NCBI GenBank assembly: GCA_000632805.1
Contig: CP007444.1
Location: 372,001 to 436,000 of the forward strand
Reading direction: 5' to 3'
From: Dyella jiangningensis
Lineage (GTDB): Bacteria > Pseudomonadota > Gammaproteobacteria > Xanthomonadales > Rhodanobacteraceae
DNA: 64,000 nt
The position numbers and the translations under genes are program-made. Below are positions 16,429 to 26,339 of the stretch, one piece after another (the first letter of the stretch is position 1; each line of letters begins with the position of its first letter). The notes beneath the pieces are model-generated. The model made no database searches and was not told the origin of the DNA. It saw only the letters and a list, made by a program, of their open reading frames with translations.

Positions 16429-17664
16429 ATGACCGTGCAGATCAAGCCGATTCTCTCCGCGCTGCGTCGCCATAAGGCAGGCACGTTCCTGATCGCCATG
16501 CAGATCGCGTTGACCCTGGCGATCGTGTGCAACGCGCTCTTCATCATCCAGCAGCGCCTTGCGCACCTGTCCGAACCGACAGGCCTGGACGAGCCCAACA
16601 TCTTCGTCGTGCAGAACGAGTGGGTGGGGCAGGCCAATACCGAACAGGTCGACGCGAAGATGCGCGAGGACGTCAGCGTGCTGCGCGCCTTGCCCGGCGT
16701 ACAGGACGCCACGCCCAGCAACTCCTATCCGCTGCGCGGCGGCGGTTGGGACGATGGCATCAAGCTCAAGCCCGATCAGTTGCAGGACACGTCGGGCGCG
16801 GCCATCTACTTCGGCGATGACCACTTCATCGATACGCTGGGCATCAAGCTGGTCGCCGGTCGCAACTTCCGCGCCGAGGAGATCACGCCGATGAACGTGC
16901 GCGATCGCCTCAGTCCGCCCGTGGTGATCGTGACCAAGGCGCTGGCCGACAAGCTGTTCCCGAATGGCGATGCGGTTGGCAAGACCATCTACCTCGTGGG
17001 CGGTTCGACCACCATCATCGGCGTGGTCGATCTGCTGCAGTCGCAGAGCGTGGATCGCTGGGCAGCCGGGTTCGCCTATCGATCGGTGATCGTGCCCAAG
17101 CGACTGGCCATCTCGCTGGGAGGCTGGTACCTCGTGCGCGCACGCCCGGGGCAACTGGACGCCGTCATGCGTGCCGCGCCCAAGGCACTGTTCGAACACA
17201 ATCCGCGCCGCGTGATCAACGACGAGGACGGCGTGCTGAGTTTCAGCGAGGTGCGCTCGCGCGCCTATGAGCGTGATCGCGGCATGGCCATCCTGATGGG
17301 CGTGATCTGCGTGGTGCTGCTTGCGATCACCGCGGCAGGCATCGTCGGCCTCACCAGTTTCTGGGTCGGCCAGCGTCGCAAGCAGATCGGCGTGCGTCGC
17401 GCACTCGGCGCGACGCGGCAGGACATCCTGCATTACTTCATGACCGAAAACTTCCTGATCAGTTGCGGCGGCGTGGTGGTCGGCACCTTGCTGGCGGTGG
17501 CGATCAACCTGTGGCTGGTCACGCGTTTCGAGATGCACCGGTTGTCGCTGGTTTACGTATTGGTGGGCGTGGTGATCCTGCTGTTGCTTGGGCAGGGTGC
17601 AGTGCTGGCGCCGGCGATGCGCGCTTCGCGCGTACCGCCGGTGGAAGCCACGCGGTCGGTGTGA
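16429..17664 (+). CDS. MacB/FtsX-type ABC permease, B-type, pair 2
   Basis: The 411-residue protein begins MTVQIKPILSALRRHKAGTF and ends ASRVPPVEATRSV, nearly the same termini as the B-type protein of pair 1. The shared SYPLRGGGW motif lies in the periplasmic domain, and TSFWVGQRRKQIGVRRALGA lies in the cytoplasmic loop between C-terminal helices. It starts nine bases after the A-type partner with GGCGAGGAG as ribosome-binding site. There is no ATPase domain, so it must use the single ATPase encoded at 11694 or an unlinked one. Confidence 0.92.
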   Translation: MTVQIKPILSALRRHKAGTFLIAMQIALTLAIVCNALFIIQQRLAHLSEPTGLDEPNIFVVQNEWVGQANTEQVDAKMREDVSVLRALPGVQDATPSNSYPLRGGGWDDGIKLKPDQLQDTSGAAIYFGDDHFIDTLGIKLVAGRNFRAEEITPMNVRDRLSPPVVIVTKALADKLFPNGDAVGKTIYLVGGSTTIIGVVDLLQSQSVDRWAAGFAYRSVIVPKRLAISLGGWYLVRARPGQLDAVMRAAPKALFEHNPRRVINDEDGVLSFSEVRSRAYERDRGMAILMGVICVVLLAITAAGIVGLTSFWVGQRRKQIGVRRALGATRQDILHYFMTENFLISCGGVVVGTLLAVAINLWLVTRFEMHRLSLVYVLVGVVILLLLGQGAVLAPAMRASRVPPVEATRSV

Positions 17665-17697
17665 CCGCGCGGCATACGAGGGAAAGAGGGGACACCT

Positions 17698-19002
17698 ATG
17701 TTCAGCTATTACCTGGATCTCGCGCTGCGCAGCCTGCGCCGCAACAGGGTCCTGACCGCGCTGATGGTGCTGGCCATCGCGCTGGGCATCGGCGCCAGCA
17801 TGACCACGCTGACGGTGCTGCACGTGCTGTCGGGCGATCCGCTGCCCGGTAGCAGCGATACGCTGTTCTATCCACAGATCGATCCGCGCGACATGGACGG
17901 CTATGAGCCGAACAAGGAACCGCCGCGCCAGGTGACCTGGACGGATGGGCAGAACCTGATGCGCGCCAAGCGTGGAGATCGGCAGGCGCTGATGACCGGT
18001 GGCGCGGTCCCGGTGCAGCCCGCGCAATCGGGCATGGAGCCGTTCTATAGCGATGCGCGCTACACCACCGCCGACTTCTTCCCGATGTTCAAGGTGCCGT
18101 TCCTCTACGGCCACGGCTGGAGTGCGGCGGAAGACGAGAGCAAGGCACGCGTGGTGGTCATTACGCGCACGCTCAACGACAAGCTGTTCGGTGGCAAGGA
18201 CAGCACCGGACAGACCTTGCGCATGAAGGACCTCGCCTTCCAGGTGATCGGCGTGCTCGACACCTGGCGTCCGAATCCGCATTTCTACGATGTGTACATG
18301 GGCAACTACGCGGCGTCGGAAGATGTCTTCGTGCCGCTGTCCGCCTCGCGCGATGCGCACTTCGACCACAACGGTTCCACCGACTGCTGGGGTACCGGCG
18401 GCGGCGACCCGGAGCACGCGGAAACCTCGCCCTGCGTGTGGTTGCAGTTCTGGGTGCAACTGGACAGCGCGGCCAAGGTCGCTTCGTACAAGGAGTTCCT
18501 GGTGCATTACTCGCAGGAGCAGAAGAGCCTGGGTCGCTTCGAGCGGCCGGCCAACGTGCGCCTGCCAGGCCTGATGGAATGGCTGGACATCAACAAGGTG
18601 GTGCCGGGCGACGTGCGCCTGCAGACCTGGCTGGCCTTCGGTTTCCTGCTGGTGTGCCTGGTGAACACCGTGGGCTTGATGCTCGCGAAGTTTCTGCGCC
18701 GCGCCGGCGAACTCGGCGTGCGTCGTGCTCTGGGCGCGTCGAAGCGTGAGGTGTTTGCGCAGTTGTTGGTGGAGTCGGGCGTGATCGGCCTGGCCGGCGC
18801 CATCGGCGGATTGCTGCTGGCCTTCCTCGGCCTGTGGCTGGTGCGGCTGCAGCCGTCCAACTACGCATCGCTGGCTCATCTCGACCTGAAGATGTTGTTC
18901 ATCACCTTTGTGCTGGCGATCGGCTCCACCTTGCTGGCAGGGTTGCTGCCGGCATGGCGCGCCTGCCAGATCACCCCCGCGCTGCAACTGAAGAGCCAGT
19001 GA
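17698..19002 (+). CDS. MacB/FtsX-type ABC permease, A-type, pair 3
   Basis: The 434-residue permease starts MFSYYLDLALRSLRRNRVLT. It belongs with the permease at 20279 rather than with pairs 1 and 2: both have LSGDPLPG followed by LFYPQID or IFYPQVD and a longer acidic insert. The two periplasmic cysteines are kept (STDCWGTGG and SPCVWLQFW). The C-terminal helices carry ELGVRRALGASKREVF and end PAWRACQITPALQLKSQ. It follows pair 2 by 33 bases, within the same presumed transcript. Confidence 0.93.
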   Translation: MFSYYLDLALRSLRRNRVLTALMVLAIALGIGASMTTLTVLHVLSGDPLPGSSDTLFYPQIDPRDMDGYEPNKEPPRQVTWTDGQNLMRAKRGDRQALMTGGAVPVQPAQSGMEPFYSDARYTTADFFPMFKVPFLYGHGWSAAEDESKARVVVITRTLNDKLFGGKDSTGQTLRMKDLAFQVIGVLDTWRPNPHFYDVYMGNYAASEDVFVPLSASRDAHFDHNGSTDCWGTGGGDPEHAETSPCVWLQFWVQLDSAAKVASYKEFLVHYSQEQKSLGRFERPANVRLPGLMEWLDINKVVPGDVRLQTWLAFGFLLVCLVNTVGLMLAKFLRRAGELGVRRALGASKREVFAQLLVESGVIGLAGAIGGLLLAFLGLWLVRLQPSNYASLAHLDLKMLFITFVLAIGSTLLAGLLPAWRACQITPALQLKSQ

Positions 19003-19012
19003 GGACCTGACG

Positions 19013-20236
19013 ATGGAAATCCTGCCCATCCTTTCCACGTTGCGCCGCCACAAGATCACCGCGTTCCTGGTGATCATCGAGATCGCGCTCACCTGCGCCA
19101 TCGTGTGCAACGCCGTGTTCATCATCAACCAGCGCCTCGACCGCATGAACATGCCGAGCGGCGTGGACGAACACAACCTCCTGCATATCGAACTGGCGGA
19201 CATCGGCGTTACCAAGGACGAGAAGGCGCGCACGGCCGAAGATCTCGCCGCGTTGCGCCAGATTCCCGGCGTGGCCCAGGTGGCCTCGCTGAACCAGGTG
19301 CCGTTCGGCAATTCCTCGTCCAACGGGGGCATCAAGCTCGATCCCAAGCAGAACCTGTCGACGCTCAACGCCACGATGTATTCCGGCGAGAACATCGGTC
19401 CGGGGTTGGGGCTGCAGGTGATCGCCGGTCGCGACCTGCAGGCCGACGATTACATCGACTCCGATGTGGTGATGCGCGCGGTTGCAGCGAGGGACACCAA
19501 ATCGCTTCCGCACGGGATCATGATCACGCAGAACATGGCGGAGCGCTTGTGGCCGGGGCAGCAGGCACTCGGCAAGCAGATCTATCTCGCCGACATTCCG
19601 CTCACCGTGATCGGCGTGGTGAAGGAGCTGGTCAGGCCGTCCATCTGGGACGATGCGGCCAAGAGCTACAGCATGATCCTGCCCATGCGCGAGGCGCGTG
19701 GCGAGTACGTGATACGCACCAAGTCGCCGCAGGACCGCGATCGCGTGCTGGCGGCGGCGCTCGCCAAGCTCAAGGAGATCAACCCGCATCGCGTGGTGCT
19801 CAAGAAGCACAGCTTCGACGACATGCGCCATGACTTCTTCCAGAACGACCGCGCCATGGCCGGCCTGCTGGTGGGCGTATGCGTGGCTCTGCTGGTGGTG
19901 ACCGCGCTTGGCATCGTCGGCCTGGGCAGCTTCTGGGTGGCGCAGCGTCGCCGGCAGATCGGAGTGCGGCGCGCGTTGGGTGCCACGCGCAGCAACATCC
20001 TGCGCTACTTCCAGACCGAGAACTTCCTGCTCGCCACCATCGGCATCGCGGTCGGCATGGTGCTGGCCTACGGCATCAACCTGTTGCTGATGGTGCATTA
20101 CGAGCTGCCGCGACTGCCGGCGATCTATTTCCCGGTGGGTGCGTTGCTGCTGTGGGTGATCGGGCAGCTGGCAGTGCTGGGTCCGGCCATGCGCGCGGCA
20201 GCGGTGCCGCCGGTGGTAGCGACGCGGTCGGTGTGA
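19013..20236 (+). CDS. MacB/FtsX-type ABC permease, B-type, pair 3
   Basis: The 407-residue permease starts MEILPILSTLRRHKITAFLV. In place of the SYPLRGGGW motif of pairs 1 and 2 it has NQVPFGNSSSNGG, showing that the periplasmic domain has diverged. The C-terminal module is conserved: GSFWVAQRRRQIGVRRALGA, an amphipathic segment, and the ending RAAAVPPVVATRSV. It starts ten bases after its A-type partner. Confidence 0.92.
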   Translation: MEILPILSTLRRHKITAFLVIIEIALTCAIVCNAVFIINQRLDRMNMPSGVDEHNLLHIELADIGVTKDEKARTAEDLAALRQIPGVAQVASLNQVPFGNSSSNGGIKLDPKQNLSTLNATMYSGENIGPGLGLQVIAGRDLQADDYIDSDVVMRAVAARDTKSLPHGIMITQNMAERLWPGQQALGKQIYLADIPLTVIGVVKELVRPSIWDDAAKSYSMILPMREARGEYVIRTKSPQDRDRVLAAALAKLKEINPHRVVLKKHSFDDMRHDFFQNDRAMAGLLVGVCVALLVVTALGIVGLGSFWVAQRRRQIGVRRALGATRSNILRYFQTENFLLATIGIAVGMVLAYGINLLLMVHYELPRLPAIYFPVGALLLWVIGQLAVLGPAMRAAAVPPVVATRSV

Positions 20237-20278
20237 TCCACCGATCGCACGGAGTGGAGAAGACAAGGAGCGCGGTGG

Positions 20279-21601
20279 ATGTTTGCCTATTACCTCGACC
20301 TGGCGTTTCGCAGCCTGCGTCGCAACACGGTGCTTACGGCGTTGATGGTGCTGGCCATTGCCGTAGGCATCGGCGCGAGCATGACGACGCTGACGGTGAC
20401 GCACCTGCTCTCCGGCGATCCCTTGCCGGGGCGCAGCCAGCACATCTTCTATCCCCAGGTAGACCCCGACCCGAAACGCGGGGATGACAAGGAGCCCTAC
20501 GACAAGCTCGACTACCAGTCGGCGGTGGACCTGTGGAGCGCGCATCGCGCCGACCGCCAGGCCATCATGGTCGACAGCAGGCTGAAGCTCAGCGATCCCG
20601 CCAGCGGTGCGCCGCCGATCATGTCGATGATGCTGTCCACCACGGCGGACTTCTTTCCCATGTTCGACGTGCCCTTCCAATATGGCGCGGCATGGAGTGC
20701 GCAGGACGACGCATCGCGCGCACGCGTCGCCGTGATCAGCGCCGATCTCAACCAGAAACTGTTCGCCGGCGCCAACAGCGTCGGCCGCACGTTGCGCCTG
20801 CGCAACAGCGACGTGCGCATCGTCGGCGTACTCAAGCCATGGCGGCCGTCGCCGCAGTTCTACATGGTCGCGGGTGGCCGCTTCGCCAACGGCGACACCG
20901 CCGATTACTACAGCAAGACCGAGGACGTCATCACGCCGTTCTTCACCGGGCTGGACATCAACGACGGCAGCTTCTGGCAGTTCACCTGCTGGAGCCTGCC
21001 CGCCCGCACCGGTCACCTGCAGGATGCGCCTTGCGTATGGCTGGGCTTGTGGGTGCAGCTCGACAGCGCGGCCAAGGTCGCCGGCTACCGTCGCTTCGTC
21101 GCCGACTACGCTGCCCAGCAGAAAGCGCTGGGACGCTTCACCCATGCGGGCAACACGCGCATGCGCAGCCTGATGGAATGGCTGGATTTCAATGGCGTGG
21201 TGCCTTCGGACGTGCGGCTGCAGACATGGTTGTCGTTTGCGTTCCTCACCATCTGCCTGTTCAACACGGTGGGACTGCTGTTGGCGAAGTTCCTGCGCCG
21301 CAGTGGAGAGATCGGTGTAAGGCGCGCCCTGGGCGCGAGTCGCGCCGCGGTGTTCGCGCAATGCATGGTGGAGTCGGCGGTGATCGGTGTGATCGGCGGC
21401 CTGTTCGGCCTGCTGCTGACGTTGCTGGGCTTGTGGCTCGTGCGCCAGCAACCGGTGGCCTACGCGGATCTTGCGCGACTGGATGTCCCGATGTTCCTGC
21501 TGACGTTTTTGCTGGCCGTCGGCACCAGTGTGCTCGCCGGCGTGCTTCCCGCGTTGCGCGCCTGTCGCGTGGCGCCGGCCTGGCAATTGAAAACCCTGTG
21601 A
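20279..21601 (+). CDS. MacB/FtsX-type ABC permease, A-type, pair 4
   Basis: The 440-residue permease starts MFAYYLDLAFRSLRRNTVLT and is the closest relative of the pair 3 A-type protein (shared LSGDPLPG and DVRLQTWLSFAFL). Its periplasmic cysteines are in FTCWSLPA and APCVWLGLW. The C-terminal module has EIGVRRALGASRAAVF and ends RACRVAPAWQLKTL. It begins 42 bases after pair 3, with AAGGAG about ten bases before the ATG. Confidence 0.93.
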   Translation: MFAYYLDLAFRSLRRNTVLTALMVLAIAVGIGASMTTLTVTHLLSGDPLPGRSQHIFYPQVDPDPKRGDDKEPYDKLDYQSAVDLWSAHRADRQAIMVDSRLKLSDPASGAPPIMSMMLSTTADFFPMFDVPFQYGAAWSAQDDASRARVAVISADLNQKLFAGANSVGRTLRLRNSDVRIVGVLKPWRPSPQFYMVAGGRFANGDTADYYSKTEDVITPFFTGLDINDGSFWQFTCWSLPARTGHLQDAPCVWLGLWVQLDSAAKVAGYRRFVADYAAQQKALGRFTHAGNTRMRSLMEWLDFNGVVPSDVRLQTWLSFAFLTICLFNTVGLLLAKFLRRSGEIGVRRALGASRAAVFAQCMVESAVIGVIGGLFGLLLTLLGLWLVRQQPVAYADLARLDVPMFLLTFLLAVGTSVLAGVLPALRACRVAPAWQLKTL

Positions 21602-21608
21602 GGCAACG

Positions 21609-22823
21609 ATGAAGGACTTTGGCCCGATCCTCACCGCACTGCGCCGTCATCGTACGGCGACCCTGCTCATTGCCCTGGAAATCGCGCTGGCCTGCGCCGT
21701 GTTGTGCAACGCATGTTTCCTCATTGCCTCGCGCATGGGCCTGATGCATATCGAAAGCGGCGTGGACGAATCCTCGCTCGCGTTGATCAAGCTCGACTGC
21801 GACGACTGCAACAGCGCCGACCTCAATGCGCGCGCCATGGCCGCGCTGCGTGCGGTGCCAGGCGTGCAATCGGTGGCTGCGGTCAACACCGTGCCGTTCG
21901 CCGATCGCGCCGGCGACAACGGCATCACCCTCGATCGCGAGCATTACGTGGCCGTGCCGCATTTCTACCTTGGCGGCCCCGGCGCGGTGGAGACGCTCGG
22001 CCTGCACATCGCCGAGGGCCAGCCGTTCCGGCCGGAGGATTTCCGCACGGGCGATGTCTGGGTGCCATCCGACACGCCGGTGTGGATCAGCCGCGCGCTG
22101 GCCGACAAGCTGTGGCCGGGACAGTCGGCCTTGGGCAAGGAATTCTGGGCGACCGACAAGTTCCATTTCCGGGTCGTCGGCGTGCTGGCGCATCTGGTGC
22201 GGCCCGATCCGGGCGGGACGCGCGGCAGCGGTGCCGCCGAATGGACGGTGTTCGCGCCCATGGCGCCGGGCAACGTTTTGAAAGGCGTCTATGCGGTGCG
22301 CGCCGCACCCGCTGACCTGCCGCGCGTGCTGCGCGAGGCGCGCGATGCGGCCCAGAAGGCGGTGCCCGAAGCCGTGCTCGACGTGCAGCAAAGTCGCACC
22401 GTGTCCGATCTGCGCGATGACTTCTTCCGTCCCACGCGCGTGATGGCGGGCATGCTGGTCGGCGTGATCGTCGCGCTGCTGCTGGTGACCGCGATGGGCA
22501 TCGTCGGCCTGGCAAGCTTCTGGGTGCAGCAGCGGCGCAAGCAGATCGGCATCCGCCGCGCCATTGGCGCCACGCGCAGCGACATCCTGCGTTACTTCCA
22601 GACGGAGAACTTCCTCATCGTCAGCGGTGGCATTGTCGTGGGGATGCTGCTGGCCATCGCGCTCAATCTCGCGCTGATGAAGGTCTACGAGTTGCCCAGG
22701 CTGCCGATGTTCTATCTGCCCATAGGGGCTGCGGTACTGTGGCTGCTGGGCCAGCTTGCCGTGCTGGGGCCGGCCATGCGCGCGGCGGCAGTGCCGCCGG
22801 TGGTCGCCACCCGATCCGTCTAG
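21609..22823 (+). CDS. MacB/FtsX-type ABC permease, B-type, pair 4
   Basis: The 404-residue last permease of the array starts MKDFGPILTALRRHRTATLL. It resembles the pair 3 B-type protein (NTVPFADRAGDNG; ending RAAAVPPVVATRSV) but alone among the B-types has the cysteine motif LDCDDCNSADL after the first helix. The cytoplasmic loop reads ASFWVQQRRKQIGIRRAIGA. It follows its partner by seven bases. The array ends here; the next gene, for a DUF885 protein, starts 86 bases later on the same strand. Confidence 0.92.
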   Translation: MKDFGPILTALRRHRTATLLIALEIALACAVLCNACFLIASRMGLMHIESGVDESSLALIKLDCDDCNSADLNARAMAALRAVPGVQSVAAVNTVPFADRAGDNGITLDREHYVAVPHFYLGGPGAVETLGLHIAEGQPFRPEDFRTGDVWVPSDTPVWISRALADKLWPGQSALGKEFWATDKFHFRVVGVLAHLVRPDPGGTRGSGAAEWTVFAPMAPGNVLKGVYAVRAAPADLPRVLREARDAAQKAVPEAVLDVQQSRTVSDLRDDFFRPTRVMAGMLVGVIVALLLVTAMGIVGLASFWVQQRRKQIGIRRAIGATRSDILRYFQTENFLIVSGGIVVGMLLAIALNLALMKVYELPRLPMFYLPIGAAVLWLLGQLAVLGPAMRAAAVPPVVATRSV

Positions 22824-22909
22824 CCTGAACGCCCATCCATGCGGTCCGGCACGGGCACCGTGCCCGGACCCGTGCAGAATAGGCGCCTCTCCACCCTAGG
22901 GATTAATCC

Positions 22910-24712
22910 ATGAAGATCGGACCGCGAATGCTTTTGTCAGGCCTGCTGTCGGTGGCCTGTGTGGCATCAGCCCATGCCGCTGCGGCGGAAGCATCCCCGA
23001 ACGTGAAGGCGCTCAATGCGCTGCTAGCCGAACAGTGGCAGCACACGTTGGAAACGTCGCCTGAGTTCGCCACGATCCTGGGCGACCTGCGCTACAACGA
23101 TCGCTGGAGCGACGCTTCGCTGGCCAAGCAGCAGGCCGAGTACGCCAAGACCAAGGACTTTCTCACTCGCTTCCAGGCCATCGACACCAGCGGCTTCTCT
23201 GAAGAAGACAAGCTCAACCAGCAGCTGATGGTCCGCCAGCTGCAGGATTCGCTGAAGGCGCACGACCTGAAGATCGACGAGATGCCGCTGGAGCAGATGA
23301 GCGGCGTGCACCTGCGCCTCGCCGGTTTCGTCAGCTCGATTCCGTTCAACAGCACCAAGGAATATGACGATTACCTGGCCCGCCTGAAGACGGTGCCGAA
23401 GCTGTTCGACCAGGTGACCGACGTGGCCCGCCAGGGCATGAAGGACGGCATGATGCCGCCGAAGTACCTGCTGGAGAAGGTGGTGGTGCAGATCGACAGC
23501 ATCGCCAAGCCTGCCGGCATGGACAACGTGTTCGCCGAGCCGCTGAAGCACTTCCCCAAGTCGGTGTCCGCGGCTGACCAGAAGCGCCTGCATGACGCCA
23601 TCCTCGCCGCGATCGACCAGCAGGTACGTCCGGCCTACCAGAAGCTCGGCCAGTTCGTGGCCAAGGATTACGCGCCGCACGGCCGTACCGAGCCGGGCGT
23701 GTGGCAGCTGCCCAATGGCGATGCGATCTATCGCTTCCAGGCCGAGCAGATGACCACCACCAAGGAAACGCCGGAGCGGATCCACGAGATCGGCCTGGCC
23801 GAAGTGAAGCGCATCGAGGACGAGATGACCGCGATCGCCAAGTCGCAGGGCTTCAAGGACCTGGCAAGCTTCCGCGAATCGCTGAAGACCAATCCCAAGA
23901 CCCACGCGACCTCGCGCGAGGACATCCTCAACCGCTATCGCACCTACATCGCTGGCATGCAGCCGGAGCTGCCCAAGCTGTTCGGACTGCTGCCCAAGAC
24001 CCAGGTGCAGGTGGTGCCGGTGGAAGCCTTCCGCGAGAAGGAAGCCGCCGCCGCCGAATACCAGCAGGGCACGCCGGACGGTTCGCGTCCGGGCAAGGTG
24101 TTCGTCAACACGGGTGACTTCGCCAACCGCAGCGTGCTGACCATCGAGTCCACCGCCTATCACGAAGGCGTGCCGGGCCATCACATGCAGATCTCCATCG
24201 CGCAGACGCTGCCGGGCCTGCCGCCGTTCCGCCAGCAGGCGGGCTACAACGCCTACATCGAAGGCTGGGCGCTGTACGCCGAGCGCCTGGGCAAGGACAT
24301 CGGCTTCTACAAGGATCCGCTGTCGGACTACGGCCGCCTCGTCGACGAATTGCTGCGCGCCGACCGCCTCGTGCTCGACACCGGCGTGCACTACAAGCAC
24401 TGGTCGCGCCAGCAGATGGTGGACTTCTTCCACCAGCATTCCAGCGAGGACGAGCCGGACGTGCAGGCCGAAACCGATCGCTACATCACCTGGCCGGGCC
24501 AGGCGCTGGCCTACAAGATGGGCCAGCTGAAGATCCTGGAGCTGCGTGAGCGCGCCAAGAAGGAGCTGGGCGACAAGTTCGACATCCGCTCCTTCCACGA
24601 CGAGATCCTCGGCGGCGGCGCACTGCCGCTGGACGTGCTGGAAGCACGTACCGACGCCTGGATCGCCGATGTGAAGACGGGCAAGGCACCGGCGCACCCC
24701 GCCAAGGGCTGA
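22910..24712 (+). CDS. DUF885 family protein, predicted periplasmic metallopeptidase
   Basis: The 600-residue protein has a signal peptide (1-23, ending AHA) and the DUF885 fold, an all-helical zinc-peptidase-like domain. The motif YHEGVPGHHMQIS near residue 418 contains the HExxxHH-type zinc ligands, and a downstream glutamate in YIEGWALYAERLG fits the third ligand. DUF885 proteins are widespread and poorly characterised; the motif suggests peptidase or carboxypeptidase activity. The position between a permease array and its presumed regulators suggests a possible role in degrading the exported or sensed peptides, but this is inference from context. Confidence 0.88.
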   Translation: MKIGPRMLLSGLLSVACVASAHAAAAEASPNVKALNALLAEQWQHTLETSPEFATILGDLRYNDRWSDASLAKQQAEYAKTKDFLTRFQAIDTSGFSEEDKLNQQLMVRQLQDSLKAHDLKIDEMPLEQMSGVHLRLAGFVSSIPFNSTKEYDDYLARLKTVPKLFDQVTDVARQGMKDGMMPPKYLLEKVVVQIDSIAKPAGMDNVFAEPLKHFPKSVSAADQKRLHDAILAAIDQQVRPAYQKLGQFVAKDYAPHGRTEPGVWQLPNGDAIYRFQAEQMTTTKETPERIHEIGLAEVKRIEDEMTAIAKSQGFKDLASFRESLKTNPKTHATSREDILNRYRTYIAGMQPELPKLFGLLPKTQVQVVPVEAFREKEAAAAEYQQGTPDGSRPGKVFVNTGDFANRSVLTIESTAYHEGVPGHHMQISIAQTLPGLPPFRQQAGYNAYIEGWALYAERLGKDIGFYKDPLSDYGRLVDELLRADRLVLDTGVHYKHWSRQQMVDFFHQHSSEDEPDVQAETDRYITWPGQALAYKMGQLKILELRERAKKELGDKFDIRSFHDEILGGGALPLDVLEARTDAWIADVKTGKAPAHPAKG

Positions 24713-24720
24713 GCAAGCTC

Positions 24721-24893
24721 TGCTTCCTCTCCCCTCCGGGCGACCCGAAGGTAGTCCCGTGGGAGAGAGGACCGAGGTGAGGGGTCGGGACTTGCGACGA
24801 GGTTAAGCCGAAGCACGCCCCGACCTTGCCTTCCCGCAAGATTACCCCTCACCCCAGCCCTCTCCCCCAGCGGGGAGAGGGAGCAATTCAGGC
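24721..24893 (+). repeat. Intergenic CTCTCCC/GGGAGAG repeat
   Basis: This stretch has two blocks of the form CCTCTCCC-GGGAGAGG (24727-24767 and 24860-24882) with GTGAGGGGT and its complement ACCCCTCAC in between. Together they can fold into a large hairpin. Similar wording occurs near 59905 and, in part, near 11563. This kind of repeat is common between xanthomonad genes. Confidence 0.7.
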
Positions 24894-24954
24894 TTTCGAG
24901 ACGAATTCATCGAAAGATGGCAACCTTTTGGCGTGGAGCTGCATCCACGCCTAC

Positions 24955-26310
24955 ATGTGCAAGCGACGAATGCGAACCGTACTGATCATCGATGACAACC
25001 CGGCCGTGGGCGAGGCGCTCTCGCTGGCGTTGTCCCTGCATGAAATCCGCCCCTTGATCGCGCTCACGCCCGAGCAAGGCCTGGAGATGCTGGAGCGCGA
25101 CCGGGTCGACGTGGTGATCCAAGACATGAACTTCACCGCCGACACCACCTCGGGCGAAGAAGGCATCGCGCTGTTCCGCGCCATTCGCCAGCGTTATGCC
25201 GACCTGCCGGTAATTTTGCTCACCGCATGGACGCACCTGGAAACCGCGGTGGAGCTGGTGAAGGCCGGCGCCGCCGACTATCTCGCCAAGCCATGGGACG
25301 ACGCCAAGCTGCTCGCCACGGTGGAAAACCTGCTGGAGCTGTCCGAATCCACGCGGGAAGTGGCGCGTGCCCGCAACGAGCGTCGCAAGCGTCGTGAAGA
25401 CCTGCAGCGCCGCTACGACCTCGACAGCCTCGTGTTTGCTTCCGAAGCGATGGCCCGCACGCTGGATCTGGCCTGCCAGGTGGCCCGTTCGGACGTGCCC
25501 GTGCTCATCACTGGTCCCAACGGTGCGGGCAAGGAACGCATCGCGGCCATCGTGCATGCCAACTCGGCGGTAAAGCGCGGTGCGTTCATCGCGGTGAATT
25601 GCGGCGCGCTGCCGGGCGAATTGATCGAGGCGGAGCTGTTCGGCGCCGAAGCCGGTGCCTATACGGGCGCCAACAAGGCACGCGAAGGCCGCTTCGAGTT
25701 GGCCGACGGTGGCACGCTGTTCCTGGACGAAATTGGCAACCTTCCGCTGTCGGGCCAGGTGAAGCTCCTGCGCGTGCTGGAAACGGGGCAATTCGAGCGT
25801 CTGGGCTCGGGCCGCACCCGCCATGTGAAGGTACGCGTGCTGAGTGCGACCAATGCCGACCTCAAGGCAATGATCCGCGCGGGCACGTTCCGCGAAGATC
25901 TGTATTACCGCCTCAACGTCATCGAAGTGAACCTGCCGCCGCTGGCCGAGCGCGTGGACGACATCCTGCCGTTGGCCGACCACTTCCTGGGTGGCCGCGC
26001 CGAACTTACCGACGCCGCGCGCGAATCGCTGCTGGCCTATTCCTGGCCTGGCAACGTGCGTGAGCTGAAGAACGCCATCGAGCGTGCCGCGTTGCTGGCC
26101 GCCGACGGTCGTATCACGCCCGAACAACTCAACCTGCCGCAACTGGCGCCGGCGGCCAACCGCAACCTCGACGAACCCAGTCGCGAATCGGTGGAAGCTG
26201 CACTGGAGCATGCCGGCGGCGTGGTCAGTCGCGCCGCGCAGGCGCTGGGCCTCTCACGCCAGGCGCTGTACCGCCGCATGGAACGCTACGGCCTCGCACA
26301 GGCCTCGTAA
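24955..26310 (+). CDS. NtrC-family response regulator, sigma-54 activator
   Basis: The 451-residue regulator has three domains. The receiver (about 6-130) shows IIDDNP, the phospho-acceptor Asp57 in IQDM, and lysine in LAKPWDD. The AAA+ domain has Walker A GPNGAGKE (188-195), the sigma-54 contact loop GAYTGA (235-240, Tyr in place of the usual Phe), and [12 protein letters not shown]-terminal Fis-type helix-turn-helix follows ([20 protein letters not shown]). It should activate the sigma-54 promoter at 10219 through the GTCCGCGGAC sites. The start is uncertain between ATG 24955 and ATG 24970; the longer open frame from 24826 runs through a repeat. The partner kinase is encoded two genes downstream. 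Confidence 0.93.
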   Translation: MCKRRMRTVLIIDDNPAVGEALSLALSLHEIRPLIALTPEQGLEMLERDRVDVVIQDMNFTADTTSGEEGIALFRAIRQRYADLPVILLTAWTHLETAVELVKAGAADYLAKPWDDAKLLATVENLLELSESTREVARARNERRKRREDLQRRYDLDSLVFASEAMARTLDLACQVARSDVPVLITGPNGAGKERIAAIVHANSAVKRGAFIAVNCGALPGELIEAELFGAEAGAYTGANKAREGRFELADGGTLFLDEIGNLPLSGQVKLLRVLETGQFERLGSGRTRHVKVRVLSATNADLKAMIRAGTFREDLYYRLNVIEVNLPPLAERVDDILPLADHFLGGRAELTDAARESLLAYSWPGNVRELKNAIERAALLAADGRITPEQLNLPQLAPAANRNLDEPSRESVEAALEHAGGVVSRAAQALGLSRQALYRRMERYGLAQAS

Positions 26311-26339
26311 CGATCCGCCTCCCGTTGGGCGCACATCAT

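Noticed and set aside
15415..19395. A 1326-codon open frame on the minus strand across the permease genes
   Set aside because: It lies opposite well-supported permease genes, is rich in His, Gln and Arg as expected from the antisense of high-GC codons, and has no motif or ribosome-binding site. The same applies to the long minus frames at 18971-21634, 11634-14084 and 32954-35143.
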